This document shows, one piece after another, positions 14,306 through 22,363 of a stretch of 32,791 nucleotides of DNA. Position 1 is the stretch's first letter. Every line of letters begins with the position of its first letter. The notes under the pieces were generated by a model. That model worked only from the letters and a program-made list of their open reading frames with translations, did no database searches and was not told where the DNA came from. The DNA comes from Deltaproteobacteria bacterium UBA6930 (lineage in GTDB: Bacteria > Myxococcota_A > UBA9160 > UBA6930). The stretch spans positions 1 through 32,791 of the forward strand of contig DKAI01000063.1 in the NCBI GenBank assembly GCA_002450755.1, in the 5' to 3' direction. The translations under genes were made by a program, and so were the position numbers.

Positions 14306-15289
14306 GTGTTGTTTAAAACAGTTGACGACGTGCAGGAACGACTGCGCGATCAAGGTTACATTTGTGACAAGAACATAAGTACGGTTGTTTACCTTGCCTC
14401 GCGCTTGGAAAAACCTGTATTAGTGGAAGGGCCGGCGGGAGTCGGGAAAACTGAACTCGCGAAAGTAGTTGCGGTTGCGACAGGGCGAGAGCTCATTAGA
14501 TTGCAGTGTTATGAAGGTTTGGACGAGGCGAAGGCGTTGTATGAATGGGAATACTCTAAGCAACTTCTTTACACTCAGATCTTAAAAGAGAAACTGGCGG
14601 AAACAATGGCAGGGGCGACTAGTCTCCGAGATGCTGCCGAACGGGTTGGAAACGAAGATTCGGTCTTTTTCTCGAGCAGGTTTATTGTTTCTAGGCCACT
14701 TATGACGGCAATTACTTCAGAGACCCCAACTTTATTGCTAATCGATGAGATTGATAAATCAGATCCGGAGTTCGAGGCTTTCCTTTTAGAAGTTCTTTCG
14801 GATTACCAGGTGACGGTACCCGAGCTTGGTACCTTTGAGGCAGTACAAAAGCCGGTGGTTTTTCTTACATCGAATGATGCGAGAGAAATGAGCGACGCAC
14901 TGAAGAGGAGATGCCTGCATTTGTACATTGATTTTCCGGATGCTGAACTCGAGGCGCGGATCTTGGACGCAAAGGTTCCAGACGTTGAAGCGAAGCTTGC
15001 GAAGGATTTGGTAGATCTGATGCAGAAGATACGTGGTTTGGATTTGAAGAAGACTCCATCTATAAGCGAAACGTTGGATTGGGCTAGAGCGCTTTTGGCT
15101 TTGAATGCGGAAGTACTCGATCAAGAGCTAGTCAGCAGCACCCTAAGCGTTATTTTGAAATATGAGGGAGACATACAAAAAGCGAAGAGTGATTTAGGAA
15201 AACTTCTTGAAAAGCCCAAGCAGGCCGAAGCTTCTACCGTTAAATCTCCTCCGGATAACGCTAAAACCAAGAAAGGTGCCCTGCATTAA
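14306..15289 (+). CDS. MoxR-family AAA+ ATPase (CoxD-like)
   Basis: A 327-residue AAA+ ATPase of the MoxR group, which acts with a VWA partner in chaperone-like maturation or metal insertion of other proteins. Walker A is GPAGVGKT (42-49), Walker B is LLLIDEID (143-150), the sensor-1 segment is FLTSND (187-191 region) and the arginine-finger region is LKRRCLH. The start is uncertain: the GTG at 14306 lies only 2 bases after AGGAG (14299-14303), whereas the TTG at 14309 has a 5-base spacer; the product differs by one residue. The gene follows the RibBA-like gene by 5 bases and is followed by its VWA partner 18 bases later. No CO dehydrogenase, methanol dehydrogenase or gas-vesicle gene is nearby, so the client is unknown. 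Confidence 0.88.
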   Translation: MLFKTVDDVQERLRDQGYICDKNISTVVYLASRLEKPVLVEGPAGVGKTELAKVVAVATGRELIRLQCYEGLDEAKALYEWEYSKQLLYTQILKEKLAETMAGATSLRDAAERVGNEDSVFFSSRFIVSRPLMTAITSETPTLLLIDEIDKSDPEFEAFLLEVLSDYQVTVPELGTFEAVQKPVVFLTSNDAREMSDALKRRCLHLYIDFPDAELEARILDAKVPDVEAKLAKDLVDLMQKIRGLDLKKTPSISETLDWARALLALNAEVLDQELVSSTLSVILKYEGDIQKAKSDLGKLLEKPKQAEASTVKSPPDNAKTKKGALH

Positions 15290-15307
15290 AGGCTAAATAC
15301 GTTAGTT

Positions 15308-16720
15308 ATGCGTAAGAAGATTGTTGATTTTACTAATTTGCTCAGAAAAAGCGGTGTACGGGTATCAGTCTCCGAGTCGATTGATGCATTCGATGCCCTG
15401 GAGTCTTTGTCGATAGAAGACCGAGATATATTTAAAGACGCACTTTGCGCAACGATGGTGAAACGCGGGGATGACATACCGGCGTTCAATCAGCTTTTCG
15501 ATCTTTATTGGTCGTCCTTTTACGACAGTATGAAAGACGCGTTTGATGAAGCAACTGGAGAGAACGTTGGCGGTTTTGATCCAGAAGAATTGATGGAAAT
15601 GATGAGGGGTCAGGGGCAACAGAGGGGAGGGTCAGACCTTTCAGAGTTAGCAGAAGCATTACTAAGTCAAGATTTCGCTGCATTAGAAAGATTGATTAGA
15701 GAAGCAGCGCAGCGCGCAGGCGTCCCCAATATTGAGAACATGCTTCAAATAGGATTTTTCACACGAAGGACAACAGAACAATTAGGCTCCGATGGTGCCA
15801 CTACTGAATTGCGTTCACTCGCTGAACAACTTCGAGACTCAGGCGTTCCTGACGCTGAGATCGAAGCGCTCCTGGAATTGTTCGATCGATTTGCTGAAGC
15901 TATCAGGCGAGCAGCCAGAAATTTTACAGAGAGAGAACTGCAGCAGCAAAACTTCGATTTTATGGAAAAATTTCGAAGAGAATCTCTCCTAGAAAAAAGC
16001 TTTTACAATCTGACAGAGGATGAAATTCGTCAGATGAGAGATGTTGTAGTTCGACTTGCACAGAGAATTAAGAATGTTTTGTCTATCAGGAAGCGTCGCT
16101 TGAAACGCGGCAAGCTTGATTTACATACCATGTTACGGCGTAACGCAGGCCACGGAGGGACACCTTTCGAGTTAATTTTTAAGGAGCGACGAAAAGATCG
16201 TCCGAAACTGCTGATCTTATGTGATGTCTCTTCATCAGTGGCTAATGTCTCAAGGTTTATGTTGCAGTTTGTGTATACCCTTCAAGAATGCTTTACGAAG
16301 ATTCGAGCATTCGTTTTTGTGTCTGAGTTGGGAGAGGTTACTCCGGTATTTCAAGATAGAGAAATCAATACAGCAATTGAAAAAGCCTTGGAAGGCGGTG
16401 ATGTTATCAACGTTTATACCAGGTCAAATTTTGGATTTGCTTTTCACCACTTTTGGAAAAACTTTTTGTCAGCTGTAGATAATCGGACAACCGTGCTCAT
16501 CCTTGGGGATGCTCGAAATAACTACAATGATCCAAAGCTCTGGTGTTTAAGAGATATCCATAATAAGGCAAAGAACGTTGTTTGGTTAAACCCTGAAAGC
16601 CCCAGTGCTTGGGGCTTTGGTGATAGCGTAATGGATCAATATCTCGCTCATACCGATGTTGCTGAGGAGTGTCGGAATATGAAACAGCTCGCAAAAGTAG
16701 TTGATCGACTTCTTCTTTAA
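15308..16720 (+). CDS. VWA domain-containing CoxE-like protein
   Basis: A 470-residue protein whose C-terminal half is a von Willebrand factor A domain of the CoxE type. The metal-ion-dependent adhesion motif is D306-V-S308-S-S310 (CDVSSSVANVSRFML), followed by FVFVSELGEV and TTVLILGDARNNYNDP. The end AHTDVAEECRNMKQL is also typical. The N-terminal half is helical and charged, with a Gly/Gln-rich segment near residues 97-107. The family works with MoxR ATPases. In CO dehydrogenase operons the pair CoxD-CoxE matures the active-site metal cluster, but no such enzyme is encoded here. No signal peptide is seen, so it is probably cytoplasmic. The ATG at 15308 has no close Shine-Dalgarno motif. A strong terminator follows 17 bases after the stop. 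Confidence 0.87.
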   Translation: MRKKIVDFTNLLRKSGVRVSVSESIDAFDALESLSIEDRDIFKDALCATMVKRGDDIPAFNQLFDLYWSSFYDSMKDAFDEATGENVGGFDPEELMEMMRGQGQQRGGSDLSELAEALLSQDFAALERLIREAAQRAGVPNIENMLQIGFFTRRTTEQLGSDGATTELRSLAEQLRDSGVPDAEIEALLELFDRFAEAIRRAARNFTERELQQQNFDFMEKFRRESLLEKSFYNLTEDEIRQMRDVVVRLAQRIKNVLSIRKRRLKRGKLDLHTMLRRNAGHGGTPFELIFKERRKDRPKLLILCDVSSSVANVSRFMLQFVYTLQECFTKIRAFVFVSELGEVTPVFQDREINTAIEKALEGGDVINVYTRSNFGFAFHHFWKNFLSAVDNRTTVLILGDARNNYNDPKLWCLRDIHNKAKNVVWLNPESPSAWGFGDSVMDQYLAHTDVAEECRNMKQLAKVVDRLLL

Positions 16721-16737
16721 TTCTTTTAGAAGGAAGC

Positions 16738-16781
16738 AAACAAAACCCCGTCGGATTTTTTCCCGACGGGGTTTTGTTTTT
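16738..16781 (+). terminator. Strong, bidirectional intrinsic terminator after the ribBA-like/moxR/vwa unit
   Basis: A perfect 17-bp stem pairs bases 16738-16754 (ending in CCCCGTCGG) with 16763-16779 (starting CCGACGGGG) around an 8-base loop. It is flanked by A-rich and T-rich arms, so it can act in both directions. Confidence 0.95.
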
Positions 16782-16818
16782 AAAGAGGAGGGCAGTGGAC
16801 AGATGATGGGGGGTGAGA

Positions 16819-16853
16819 GGTTGGACATTTCGGTGTGAAATGCCATATCCACC
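16819..16853 (+). other. Composite intergenic stem-loop
   Basis: The inner hairpin CATTTC (16826-16831) / GAAATG (16837-16842) has a GGTGT loop. It is enclosed by an outer stem GGTTGGA (16819-16825) / TCCACC (16848-16853) with a one-base bulge and an internal loop. It could be part of a small RNA or untranslated leader, or it could be chance. Confidence 0.3.
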
Positions 16854-17017
16854 GCCACTCCATAAATCGTTGTAGAACTCTAATAAATCTTTAATCTACC
16901 TCGCCTAGCGCGTAGTCCATTTTTGGAGTTGAATTATGGGCTTTAAAGGGGGGACATGTCAAACGTTAAATGCAAATGGCGTTTTACTCAGGTTTCTTAT
17001 TATTTGTAGGTAAAAGG

Positions 17018-17039
17018 ATACGATTTAACTCGATCGTAT
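17018..17039. other. Perfect inverted repeat upstream of miaB
   Basis: ATACGAT (17018-17024) and ATCGTAT (17033-17039) are exact reverse complements separated by 8 bases. The size and centre-to-centre spacing would suit a dimeric regulator's operator or a small RNA hairpin. No regulator gene is nearby. Confidence 0.3.
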
Positions 17040-17120
17040 AAGCTCTCGTAGATTGCCTTGAGGAAATAGTGAGTTAGCTTCCCAATTTCACTAAATATCT
17101 ACGGCTAGTTTGGACGGCTG

Positions 17121-18527
17121 ATGGCGCTATCGCACAACAAACTGAAATTCCATGTTAGGACCTATGGGTGTCAGATGAATGTCCATGACACGGAGAAGGT
17201 TAGCAACCTTTTGCTTCATGAAGGTTGGTCGGCGGCTGCTAGTGAGGAAAAAGCTGACCTGCTGCTGATAAATACTTGTTCCATTCGAGATAAGGCTGAA
17301 CACCGCTTGTATAGCGATCTCGGACTTCTTTCTGATTGGAAGAAAGACAAGACACCTCGAGTTCTCGGTGTGGGAGGTTGCGTTGCCCAACAAGAAGGAG
17401 ACGAGTTGTTGAGGCGCTTCAAGCAGGTGGATTTCGTATTTGGTACTCACAATCTTCGCTTGGTGCCAGACTTGGTCACGGCCGCGCTCTTGGGGCAGCG
17501 GAAGGCACAGATAGATACAAACAAAAATCCTGATCGTTTTGACTTTCCTGAACGCCATCCAGATTTTGAGGAAAAAACGCCTGGCAGGGCTTTCGTAACG
17601 ATTATGGAAGGCTGCGACATGTTCTGTCGTTTTTGCGTAGTCCCGCTCACCCGAGGTCGCGAAATTAGTAGAGGGTGGGAGGCGATCCTAAGCGAGATCA
17701 ACTCTCTTTCTCGTAAAGGTGTCGTAGATGTAACTCTTTTAGGACAGACGGTAAATGCCTACGGACGGCACGACGTGAAAAGGGGGGTGATGGTAAAAAA
17801 GGGTACTAAACCCTTTTCCGATTTGATTGCCGATATTGCAAGAGTCGAAGGGATAAAGAGAGTTCGATACACAAGCCCTCACCCCATGTTTTTTGATCAA
17901 GGACTTATAGACGCTCACGGAAGCCTCCCGGAGTTATGTCCACATGTTCACCTTCCTTTGCAGAGTGGCTCAAACCATGTTTTGGAGCTAATGCGTAGAA
18001 GATACGATCGTGAAACATTTGGTAGGCTGGTCCAGAAGTTGAGGGAATCCCGTAAGGATCTTGCGATTACGACGGATCTTATTGTTGGCTTTCCCGGAGA
18101 ATCAGATTTGGATTTTGAAGAAACTTTGGAGTTCGTTCGGGACCTCAGATTCGTTGATAGTTACTCCTTTAAATATTCACCGCGTCCAGGTACTCCAGCC
18201 AAAGGCGACCCAGGCCAAGTTCCCGCTGAGGTAGCACAGGAGAGGCTTGAGAGATTGCAGGCACTTCAAGGAGACTTGACGCTCTCGTATCATAGGGAGC
18301 GAATTGGGAGTCGTACGGAAGTGCTGGTTACAGGTCCGAGTCGTAAAGGTGGTTCTCAATGGCAAGGGAGGGACCCCTATAACCGGGTAGTCAACTTTAC
18401 TCGAGGGGCAGATGAACCTCCTGTAGGTGAGTTGGTTCCGATTCGTGTGGTAGAGGCTACACCTCACTCTCTGATCGGAGAGGCCTTTGTACCGTCGGTA
18501 GGTCTGAATGAACGAGAGAGTCAATGA
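17121..18527 (+). CDS. miaB: tRNA-2-methylthio-N6-isopentenyladenosine(37) synthase MiaB
   Basis: A 468-residue radical SAM methylthiotransferase that converts i6A37 to ms2i6A37 in tRNAs reading UNN codons. The N-terminal UPF0004 domain carries cluster cysteines C17 (TYGCQMN), C53 (NTCSIRDKAE) and C87 (VGGCVAQQEG). The radical SAM triad is C165, C169 and C172 in GCDMFCRFC. LLGQTVNAYG, TSPHP and HLPLQSGSN follow. A TRAM domain for tRNA binding ends the protein (about 400-465). The NAYG and RxxSPHP motifs fit MiaB better than RimO or MtaB. The ATG at 17121 has no good Shine-Dalgarno motif. It appears to be a single-gene unit with a weak terminator after the stop. Confidence 0.96.
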   Translation: MALSHNKLKFHVRTYGCQMNVHDTEKVSNLLLHEGWSAAASEEKADLLLINTCSIRDKAEHRLYSDLGLLSDWKKDKTPRVLGVGGCVAQQEGDELLRRFKQVDFVFGTHNLRLVPDLVTAALLGQRKAQIDTNKNPDRFDFPERHPDFEEKTPGRAFVTIMEGCDMFCRFCVVPLTRGREISRGWEAILSEINSLSRKGVVDVTLLGQTVNAYGRHDVKRGVMVKKGTKPFSDLIADIARVEGIKRVRYTSPHPMFFDQGLIDAHGSLPELCPHVHLPLQSGSNHVLELMRRRYDRETFGRLVQKLRESRKDLAITTDLIVGFPGESDLDFEETLEFVRDLRFVDSYSFKYSPRPGTPAKGDPGQVPAEVAQERLERLQALQGDLTLSYHRERIGSRTEVLVTGPSRKGGSQWQGRDPYNRVVNFTRGADEPPVGELVPIRVVEATPHSLIGEAFVPSVGLNERESQ

Positions 18528-18558
18528 AAAAGGCTGATCAATTGAGGTCGACTTTTTT
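18527..18558 (+). terminator. Weak candidate terminator after miaB
   Basis: AAAAAG (18527-18532) can pair with CTTTTT (18552-18557) around an interrupted inner stem GATC/GGTC. A run of six T follows at 18553-18558. The stem is A/T-rich and interrupted, so efficiency is doubtful. Confidence 0.35.
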
Positions 18559-18576
18559 GGGGAGCGATAAAGATTG

Positions 18577-18604
18577 TTGACCGAAGGTACTCGCGAGTTA
18601 AAAT
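18577..18604 (+). promoter_or_regulatory. Sigma70-type promoter for guaB
   Basis: TTGACC (18577-18582) and TAAAAT (18599-18604) are separated by 16 bases, giving one mismatch in each hexamer. Predicted transcription start is near 18611, leaving a leader of about 98 bases. Confidence 0.6.
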
Positions 18605-18615
18605 GGGCCGAACAA

Positions 18616-18643
18616 CACCACGAGGGGAAATTTGGTGCCTCGT
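18616..18643 (+). other. Alternative hairpins at the 5' end of the guaB leader
   Basis: ACGAGG (18620-18625) can pair with CCTCGT (18638-18643). The adjacent CACC (18616-18619) can pair with GGTG (18634-18637), which lies in the loop of the first stem. With no linkers between the strands a pseudoknot is sterically unlikely, so the two pairings would compete. Confidence 0.35.
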
Positions 18644-18708
18644 AGAAATCCTATTTTAGTGTCAGAAGAAACCAGAGAAGTCTTTAATGGCAGATTGGGT
18701 AGTAAGTT

Positions 18709-20172
18709 GTGAGTAACCGAAGAATCCGTGAAGGCCTTGCCTTCGACGATGTGCTGTTGGTACCCGGTGTCTCGGATGTGCTCCCCAATGATGTTGACCT
18801 GACGACCCGACTCACAGGAGAGATTACCCTCAACATCCCTCTTTTGTCCGCTGCAATGGACACCGTGACCGAACACGAGGTCGCGATCTGCATGGCGAGG
18901 AATGGGGGCATGGGAATCATTCATCGGAATATGAGCTTGGAGAACCAGGCGAACGAAGTCGACAAGGTCAAGCGATCTGAATCAGGAATGATAGTGGATC
19001 CTATAACGATGAGCCCTGAGCAGCCGATTTCTGAAGCAGTAGAAGTCATGGGTCGTTATCGCATATCTGGAGTTCCGATTACTCGAGAGGGGTTTGCGGT
19101 AGGAATTCTCACAAACAGAGACCTGCGGTTTGTAAGAGATCAGGAGCAGGCGATTTCAAACGTCATGACGACGGAAGGATTGGTGACGGTTCCCCCGGGG
19201 ACAACTCGAGAAAAGGCGAAAGAGCTTCTCCATGAGCATCGAATCGAGAAGCTTTTGGTGGTGGATAGTCAAGGAAGACTTCGTGGTTTAATTACGATCA
19301 AGGATATTGAAAAGAGTGAGCGGTACCCAGACGCTTGCAAGGACGGTTTGGGGCGACTTCGGTGTGGTGCAGCTGTCGGGACAGATGAAGGCAGCATGGC
19401 ACGTGCGCAGGCATTAGTTTCTGCGGGTGCTGACACCATAGTCGTAGACACTGCCCACGGTCATTCTCAGCGCGTATTGGAGACGATTAGTGAATTGGGT
19501 CGTGTCTTTCCGGACCTTCCAATTATTGGAGGAAACGTCGCCACAGCTGAAGGAACGGAGGCTTTAATCAAAGCCGGCGTTTCAGCAGTTAAGGTCGGAG
19601 TTGGTCCCGGGTCGATTTGTACTACTCGGATTATTGCGGGGGTAGGAGTTCCTCAATTCACCGCGGTCATGGATGCGGCGGAAGTTGCTAATAAAATGGG
19701 TATCCCGATCATCTCTGATGGTGGGATTAAGTTTTCAGGTGATCTCGTTAAGGCTTTGGCCGCGGGTTCTGCGGCTGTAATGATCGGATCATTGTTCGCG
19801 GGAACAGATGAAGCTCCGGGAGAAGCAATTCTCTATCAAGGCAGATCGTACAAGGTCTATCGAGGAATGGGTTCCGTTGGTGCCATGCTTGAGGGAAGTA
19901 GTGATCGATACTTTCAAGGTGATGTTGCGGAAGCCTCGAAATTGGTTCCGGAGGGGATTGAGGGAAGAGTTCCATACAGAGGAAGTCTTTCCAACAGCGT
20001 TTATCAATTAATGGGAGGCCTTCGTGCTGGGATGGGTTACTGCGGAGCCGGTTCACTGGAGAAGCTTAGAACGGAGACTCACTTTGTCAGGGTATCTTCT
20101 GCCGGAATTCAAGAGAGTCATGTTCATGACGTTATTGTGACTAAGGAAGCTCCAAATTATCGTGTGGAATGA
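18709..20172 (+). CDS. guaB: IMP dehydrogenase
   Basis: A 487-residue enzyme that oxidises IMP to XMP with NAD+, the committed step to guanine nucleotides. The TIM barrel begins AFDDVLLVPG and is interrupted by a pair of CBS domains (about 95-205, starting MIVDPITMSPEQPISEA). The catalytic Cys304 lies in GPGSICTTRIIAGVGVPQ. The phosphate-binding SDGGI, the GSLFAGTDEAPGE segment and the flap YRGMGSVGAM follow. The GTG start at 18709 matches the family N-terminus; the Shine-Dalgarno motif is weak. guaA follows 51 bases downstream, giving the usual guaBA order. Confidence 0.97.
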   Translation: MSNRRIREGLAFDDVLLVPGVSDVLPNDVDLTTRLTGEITLNIPLLSAAMDTVTEHEVAICMARNGGMGIIHRNMSLENQANEVDKVKRSESGMIVDPITMSPEQPISEAVEVMGRYRISGVPITREGFAVGILTNRDLRFVRDQEQAISNVMTTEGLVTVPPGTTREKAKELLHEHRIEKLLVVDSQGRLRGLITIKDIEKSERYPDACKDGLGRLRCGAAVGTDEGSMARAQALVSAGADTIVVDTAHGHSQRVLETISELGRVFPDLPIIGGNVATAEGTEALIKAGVSAVKVGVGPGSICTTRIIAGVGVPQFTAVMDAAEVANKMGIPIISDGGIKFSGDLVKALAAGSAAVMIGSLFAGTDEAPGEAILYQGRSYKVYRGMGSVGAMLEGSSDRYFQGDVAEASKLVPEGIEGRVPYRGSLSNSVYQLMGGLRAGMGYCGAGSLEKLRTETHFVRVSSAGIQESHVHDVIVTKEAPNYRVE

Positions 20173-20223
20173 GAGTTATTTCTTAGTAAACCTAATCGAG
20201 TATTTCAGGCAAGGAGGAACGTT

Positions 20224-21795
20224 GTGTCGTCGGCGGTGACGGAGCCTCCAAGTAGTCCTTCGGATCAAATTTTAATTTTGGATTTTGGATCGCAATATAC
20301 GCAATTGATTGCGAGGAGAGTCCGAGAACGCGGTGTTTATTGCGAGATTCATCCTCCCACAATGCGGATTGAGGAGGTCAAAAACTGGTCTCCCTCAGGA
20401 GTGATTCTATCAGGGGGGCCAGCAAGCGTATTCGAGGTCGATGCTCCGCTTCCGGATCCGGATCTTCTGTGCCTGGGCATACCAATTTTGGGGATTTGCT
20501 ACGGATTTCAATGGCTTGCTCAACAACTGGGAGGCGTGGTTGAGCCCACGGAGTCTCGTGAGTATGGACCCGCGCTGCTCAAAATAGACGAACACGAGGA
20601 TCTTTTTAAAGATATCACCGGGGAGAGTGTGAAAGTCTGGATGAGCCACGGTGATAAGGTGATCAACCTTCCTGATACTTTTGAAGTGCTGGCCTCGAGC
20701 AAAGGGTCACCGTTTTCGGCGGTACGCTGTAAAGAGTTGAAGGTCTACGGTCTGCAGTTCCATCCAGAAGTGGTCCATACCGAGTTTGGGGAAATCGTTT
20801 TATCAAACTTTGTCTTAGATGTGTGCGGTTGTCGTGACACCTGGACGATGAGTGGGTTTATTGAATCCGCAATTGAAAAGACGAAAAAAGAGATCGGCTC
20901 TGGTCGAGCTCTCTGTGGATTGTCCGGTGGTGTCGATTCTTCTGTTGCAGCGGCGCTTGTTCACAGAGCAATAGGGGATCGCCTTACTTGTGTGTTTGTA
21001 GATCATGGGTTTCTAAGAGCCGGAGAGAGAGAGGAGGTTGAAAAGACTTTTTGTTCAAATCTAAAAATACCGCTTGTAACTGTAGATGCTCGCGACAAAT
21101 TTTTGAAAAATTTGGCTGGCATCGAAGATCCTGAAGAAAAACGAAAGAGAATTGGGCATTTGTTTGTTGAGGAGTTTGACCGAGAAGCTAAACGGCTCGG
21201 GAAAATTGATTACCTCATACAAGGAACGTTGTATCCAGATGTGATTGAAAGCGTATCGGTGGGCGGTCCCTCTGCAACGATCAAAACACATCATAATGTG
21301 GGCGGCCTTCCTGATGATATGCCGTTTGCTCTTTTTGAGCCGCTCCGGGAGTTATTTAAGGATGAGGTAAGAGAAGTGGGGAGAGAGCTAGGTCTTCCTG
21401 AAGAGATTGTGGGAAGACATCCGTTCCCGGGTCCAGGCCTTGCTATTAGGATTATGGGCGAGGTGACTGAAGAGCGTTTGAGTGTCCTTCGCGCAGCCGA
21501 CAAAATATTTATCGAAGAACTCAGAGCTTCGGGAAGCTATGAGAAAGTTTGGCAGGCGTTTGCAGTATTTTTGCCAATACAAACTGTAGGGGTAATGGGA
21601 GATGGGCGAACGTATGAAAATGTTATTGCATTAAGGTCGATAGACTCAGTTGACGCAATGACTGCCGACTGGTCTAGGCTGCCATTAGAGTTTTTGGGCA
21701 ACGTGTCGAGTAGGATTACTAACGAAGTTAAAGGTGTAAATCGAGTAGTTTATGACGTGTCGTCTAAACCACCTGCAACTATTGAGTGGGAATAA
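20224..21795 (+). CDS. guaA: GMP synthase (glutamine-hydrolysing)
   Basis: A 523-residue enzyme that aminates XMP to GMP. The N-terminal class I glutamine amidotransferase domain (about 17-210) has ILDFGSQYTQLIARRVRE, the nucleophile Cys92 in GICYGFQW and the HPEV histidine/glutamate. The ATP-pyrophosphatase domain carries GLSGGVDSSVAAAL, and the C-terminal dimerisation domain ends in PPATIEWE as in the family. The GTG at 20224 has a full AGGAGG (20212-20217) with a 6-base spacer. Seven bases separate it from the next gene, so transcription probably continues. Confidence 0.97.
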   Translation: MSSAVTEPPSSPSDQILILDFGSQYTQLIARRVRERGVYCEIHPPTMRIEEVKNWSPSGVILSGGPASVFEVDAPLPDPDLLCLGIPILGICYGFQWLAQQLGGVVEPTESREYGPALLKIDEHEDLFKDITGESVKVWMSHGDKVINLPDTFEVLASSKGSPFSAVRCKELKVYGLQFHPEVVHTEFGEIVLSNFVLDVCGCRDTWTMSGFIESAIEKTKKEIGSGRALCGLSGGVDSSVAAALVHRAIGDRLTCVFVDHGFLRAGEREEVEKTFCSNLKIPLVTVDARDKFLKNLAGIEDPEEKRKRIGHLFVEEFDREAKRLGKIDYLIQGTLYPDVIESVSVGGPSATIKTHHNVGGLPDDMPFALFEPLRELFKDEVREVGRELGLPEEIVGRHPFPGPGLAIRIMGEVTEERLSVLRAADKIFIEELRASGSYEKVWQAFAVFLPIQTVGVMGDGRTYENVIALRSIDSVDAMTADWSRLPLEFLGNVSSRITNEVKGVNRVVYDVSSKPPATIEWE

Positions 21796-21802
21796 TTAAA
21801 TC

Positions 21803-22318
21803 ATGTTAATAGAGAACGAGTTGACTTCTGAGGAAATTAAAAGTCTCAGAAACTTGCTCGAAGTTGAAGAAATCAAGAATCTTAGGTTGCGATATTCATA
21901 CTTTATTGATGCCAGACAATTAGATCGAGTGAAGGAAGTGTTTGCTGATGACGCCGTATGCAGATTTGGTCCGTATGGAACCTGGGAAGGAATCGATGCC
22001 ATTTGCAATGGTTATGAGGAGACCTTCAAGGATACTATGGATACGCCGTTTGCGGGTATGCATGTCAACACGAATCATTTGGTCGAAGTAGTTAATTCTG
22101 TGAATGCTAAAGGCAAGGCTTATTTATGTGATGTGATTACAAAAAATGAGGATGGAACAGAAATCTCCGAAGGGGAAAGTAATTTTATCTGGTTTGCACT
22201 CTACAACGAGGAGTATGTAAAGATTTCAGGCAAGTGGAAGATCAAGGTCATGGATATACATTTTTTTTGGCCAGAACGTTTAACATCCGAAGATGATCTT
22301 TCGGCTTTCAAATTATAA
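21803..22318 (+). CDS. SnoaL/NTF2-like domain protein of unknown substrate
   Basis: A 171-residue single-domain protein with the look of the SnoaL_4 group of the NTF2-like fold. An N-terminal helix pair with LRLRYSYFIDARQLDRV precedes VFADDAVCRFGPYGTWEG. A GMHVNTNHLVEV strand and a C-terminal WKIKVMDIHFFWPE strand follow. The conserved Asp, His and aromatic residues line a pocket in scytalone dehydratase-like and ketosteroid isomerase-like relatives, but the fold serves many functions and none can be assigned here. No signal peptide is seen. It lies 7 bases after guaA and 45 bases before dnaE, so it is probably cotranscribed with both. The relation to purine synthesis or replication is unclear. 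Confidence 0.75.
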   Translation: MLIENELTSEEIKSLRNLLEVEEIKNLRLRYSYFIDARQLDRVKEVFADDAVCRFGPYGTWEGIDAICNGYEETFKDTMDTPFAGMHVNTNHLVEVVNSVNAKGKAYLCDVITKNEDGTEISEGESNFIWFALYNEEYVKISGKWKIKVMDIHFFWPERLTSEDDLSAFKL

Positions 22319-22343
22319 GCTTCATGTGGCGAATGGTGAAGCT
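22318..22343 (+). other. Hairpin between the SnoaL-like gene and dnaE
   Basis: AGCTTCA (22318-22324) pairs perfectly with TGAAGCT (22337-22343) around a 12-base loop. The last base of the TAA stop is the first base of the stem. No U-tract follows, so termination is unlikely; RNA processing or partial attenuation is possible. Confidence 0.4.
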
Positions 22344-22363
22344 ACAAGTAAAGGTTGAGGCTC

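Larger units (their letters stand above)
16782..17120. other. Intergenic stretch of 339 bases before miaB
   Basis: No credible coding frame is visible on either strand. The stretch holds a composite stem-loop at 16819-16853 and an inverted repeat at 17018-17039. A promoter for miaB must lie here, but I found no pair of hexamers good enough to mark. Confidence 0.6.

Noticed and set aside
14306..16720. Part of a CO dehydrogenase (cox) operon
   Set aside because: The CoxD/CoxE resemblance alone is not enough, because no coxM, coxS, coxL or other subunit gene is present on either side.
18616..18643. H-type pseudoknot in the guaB leader
   Set aside because: The strand order fits, but both crossing linkers would be zero bases long, which is not sterically feasible. 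Competing hairpins are more likely.
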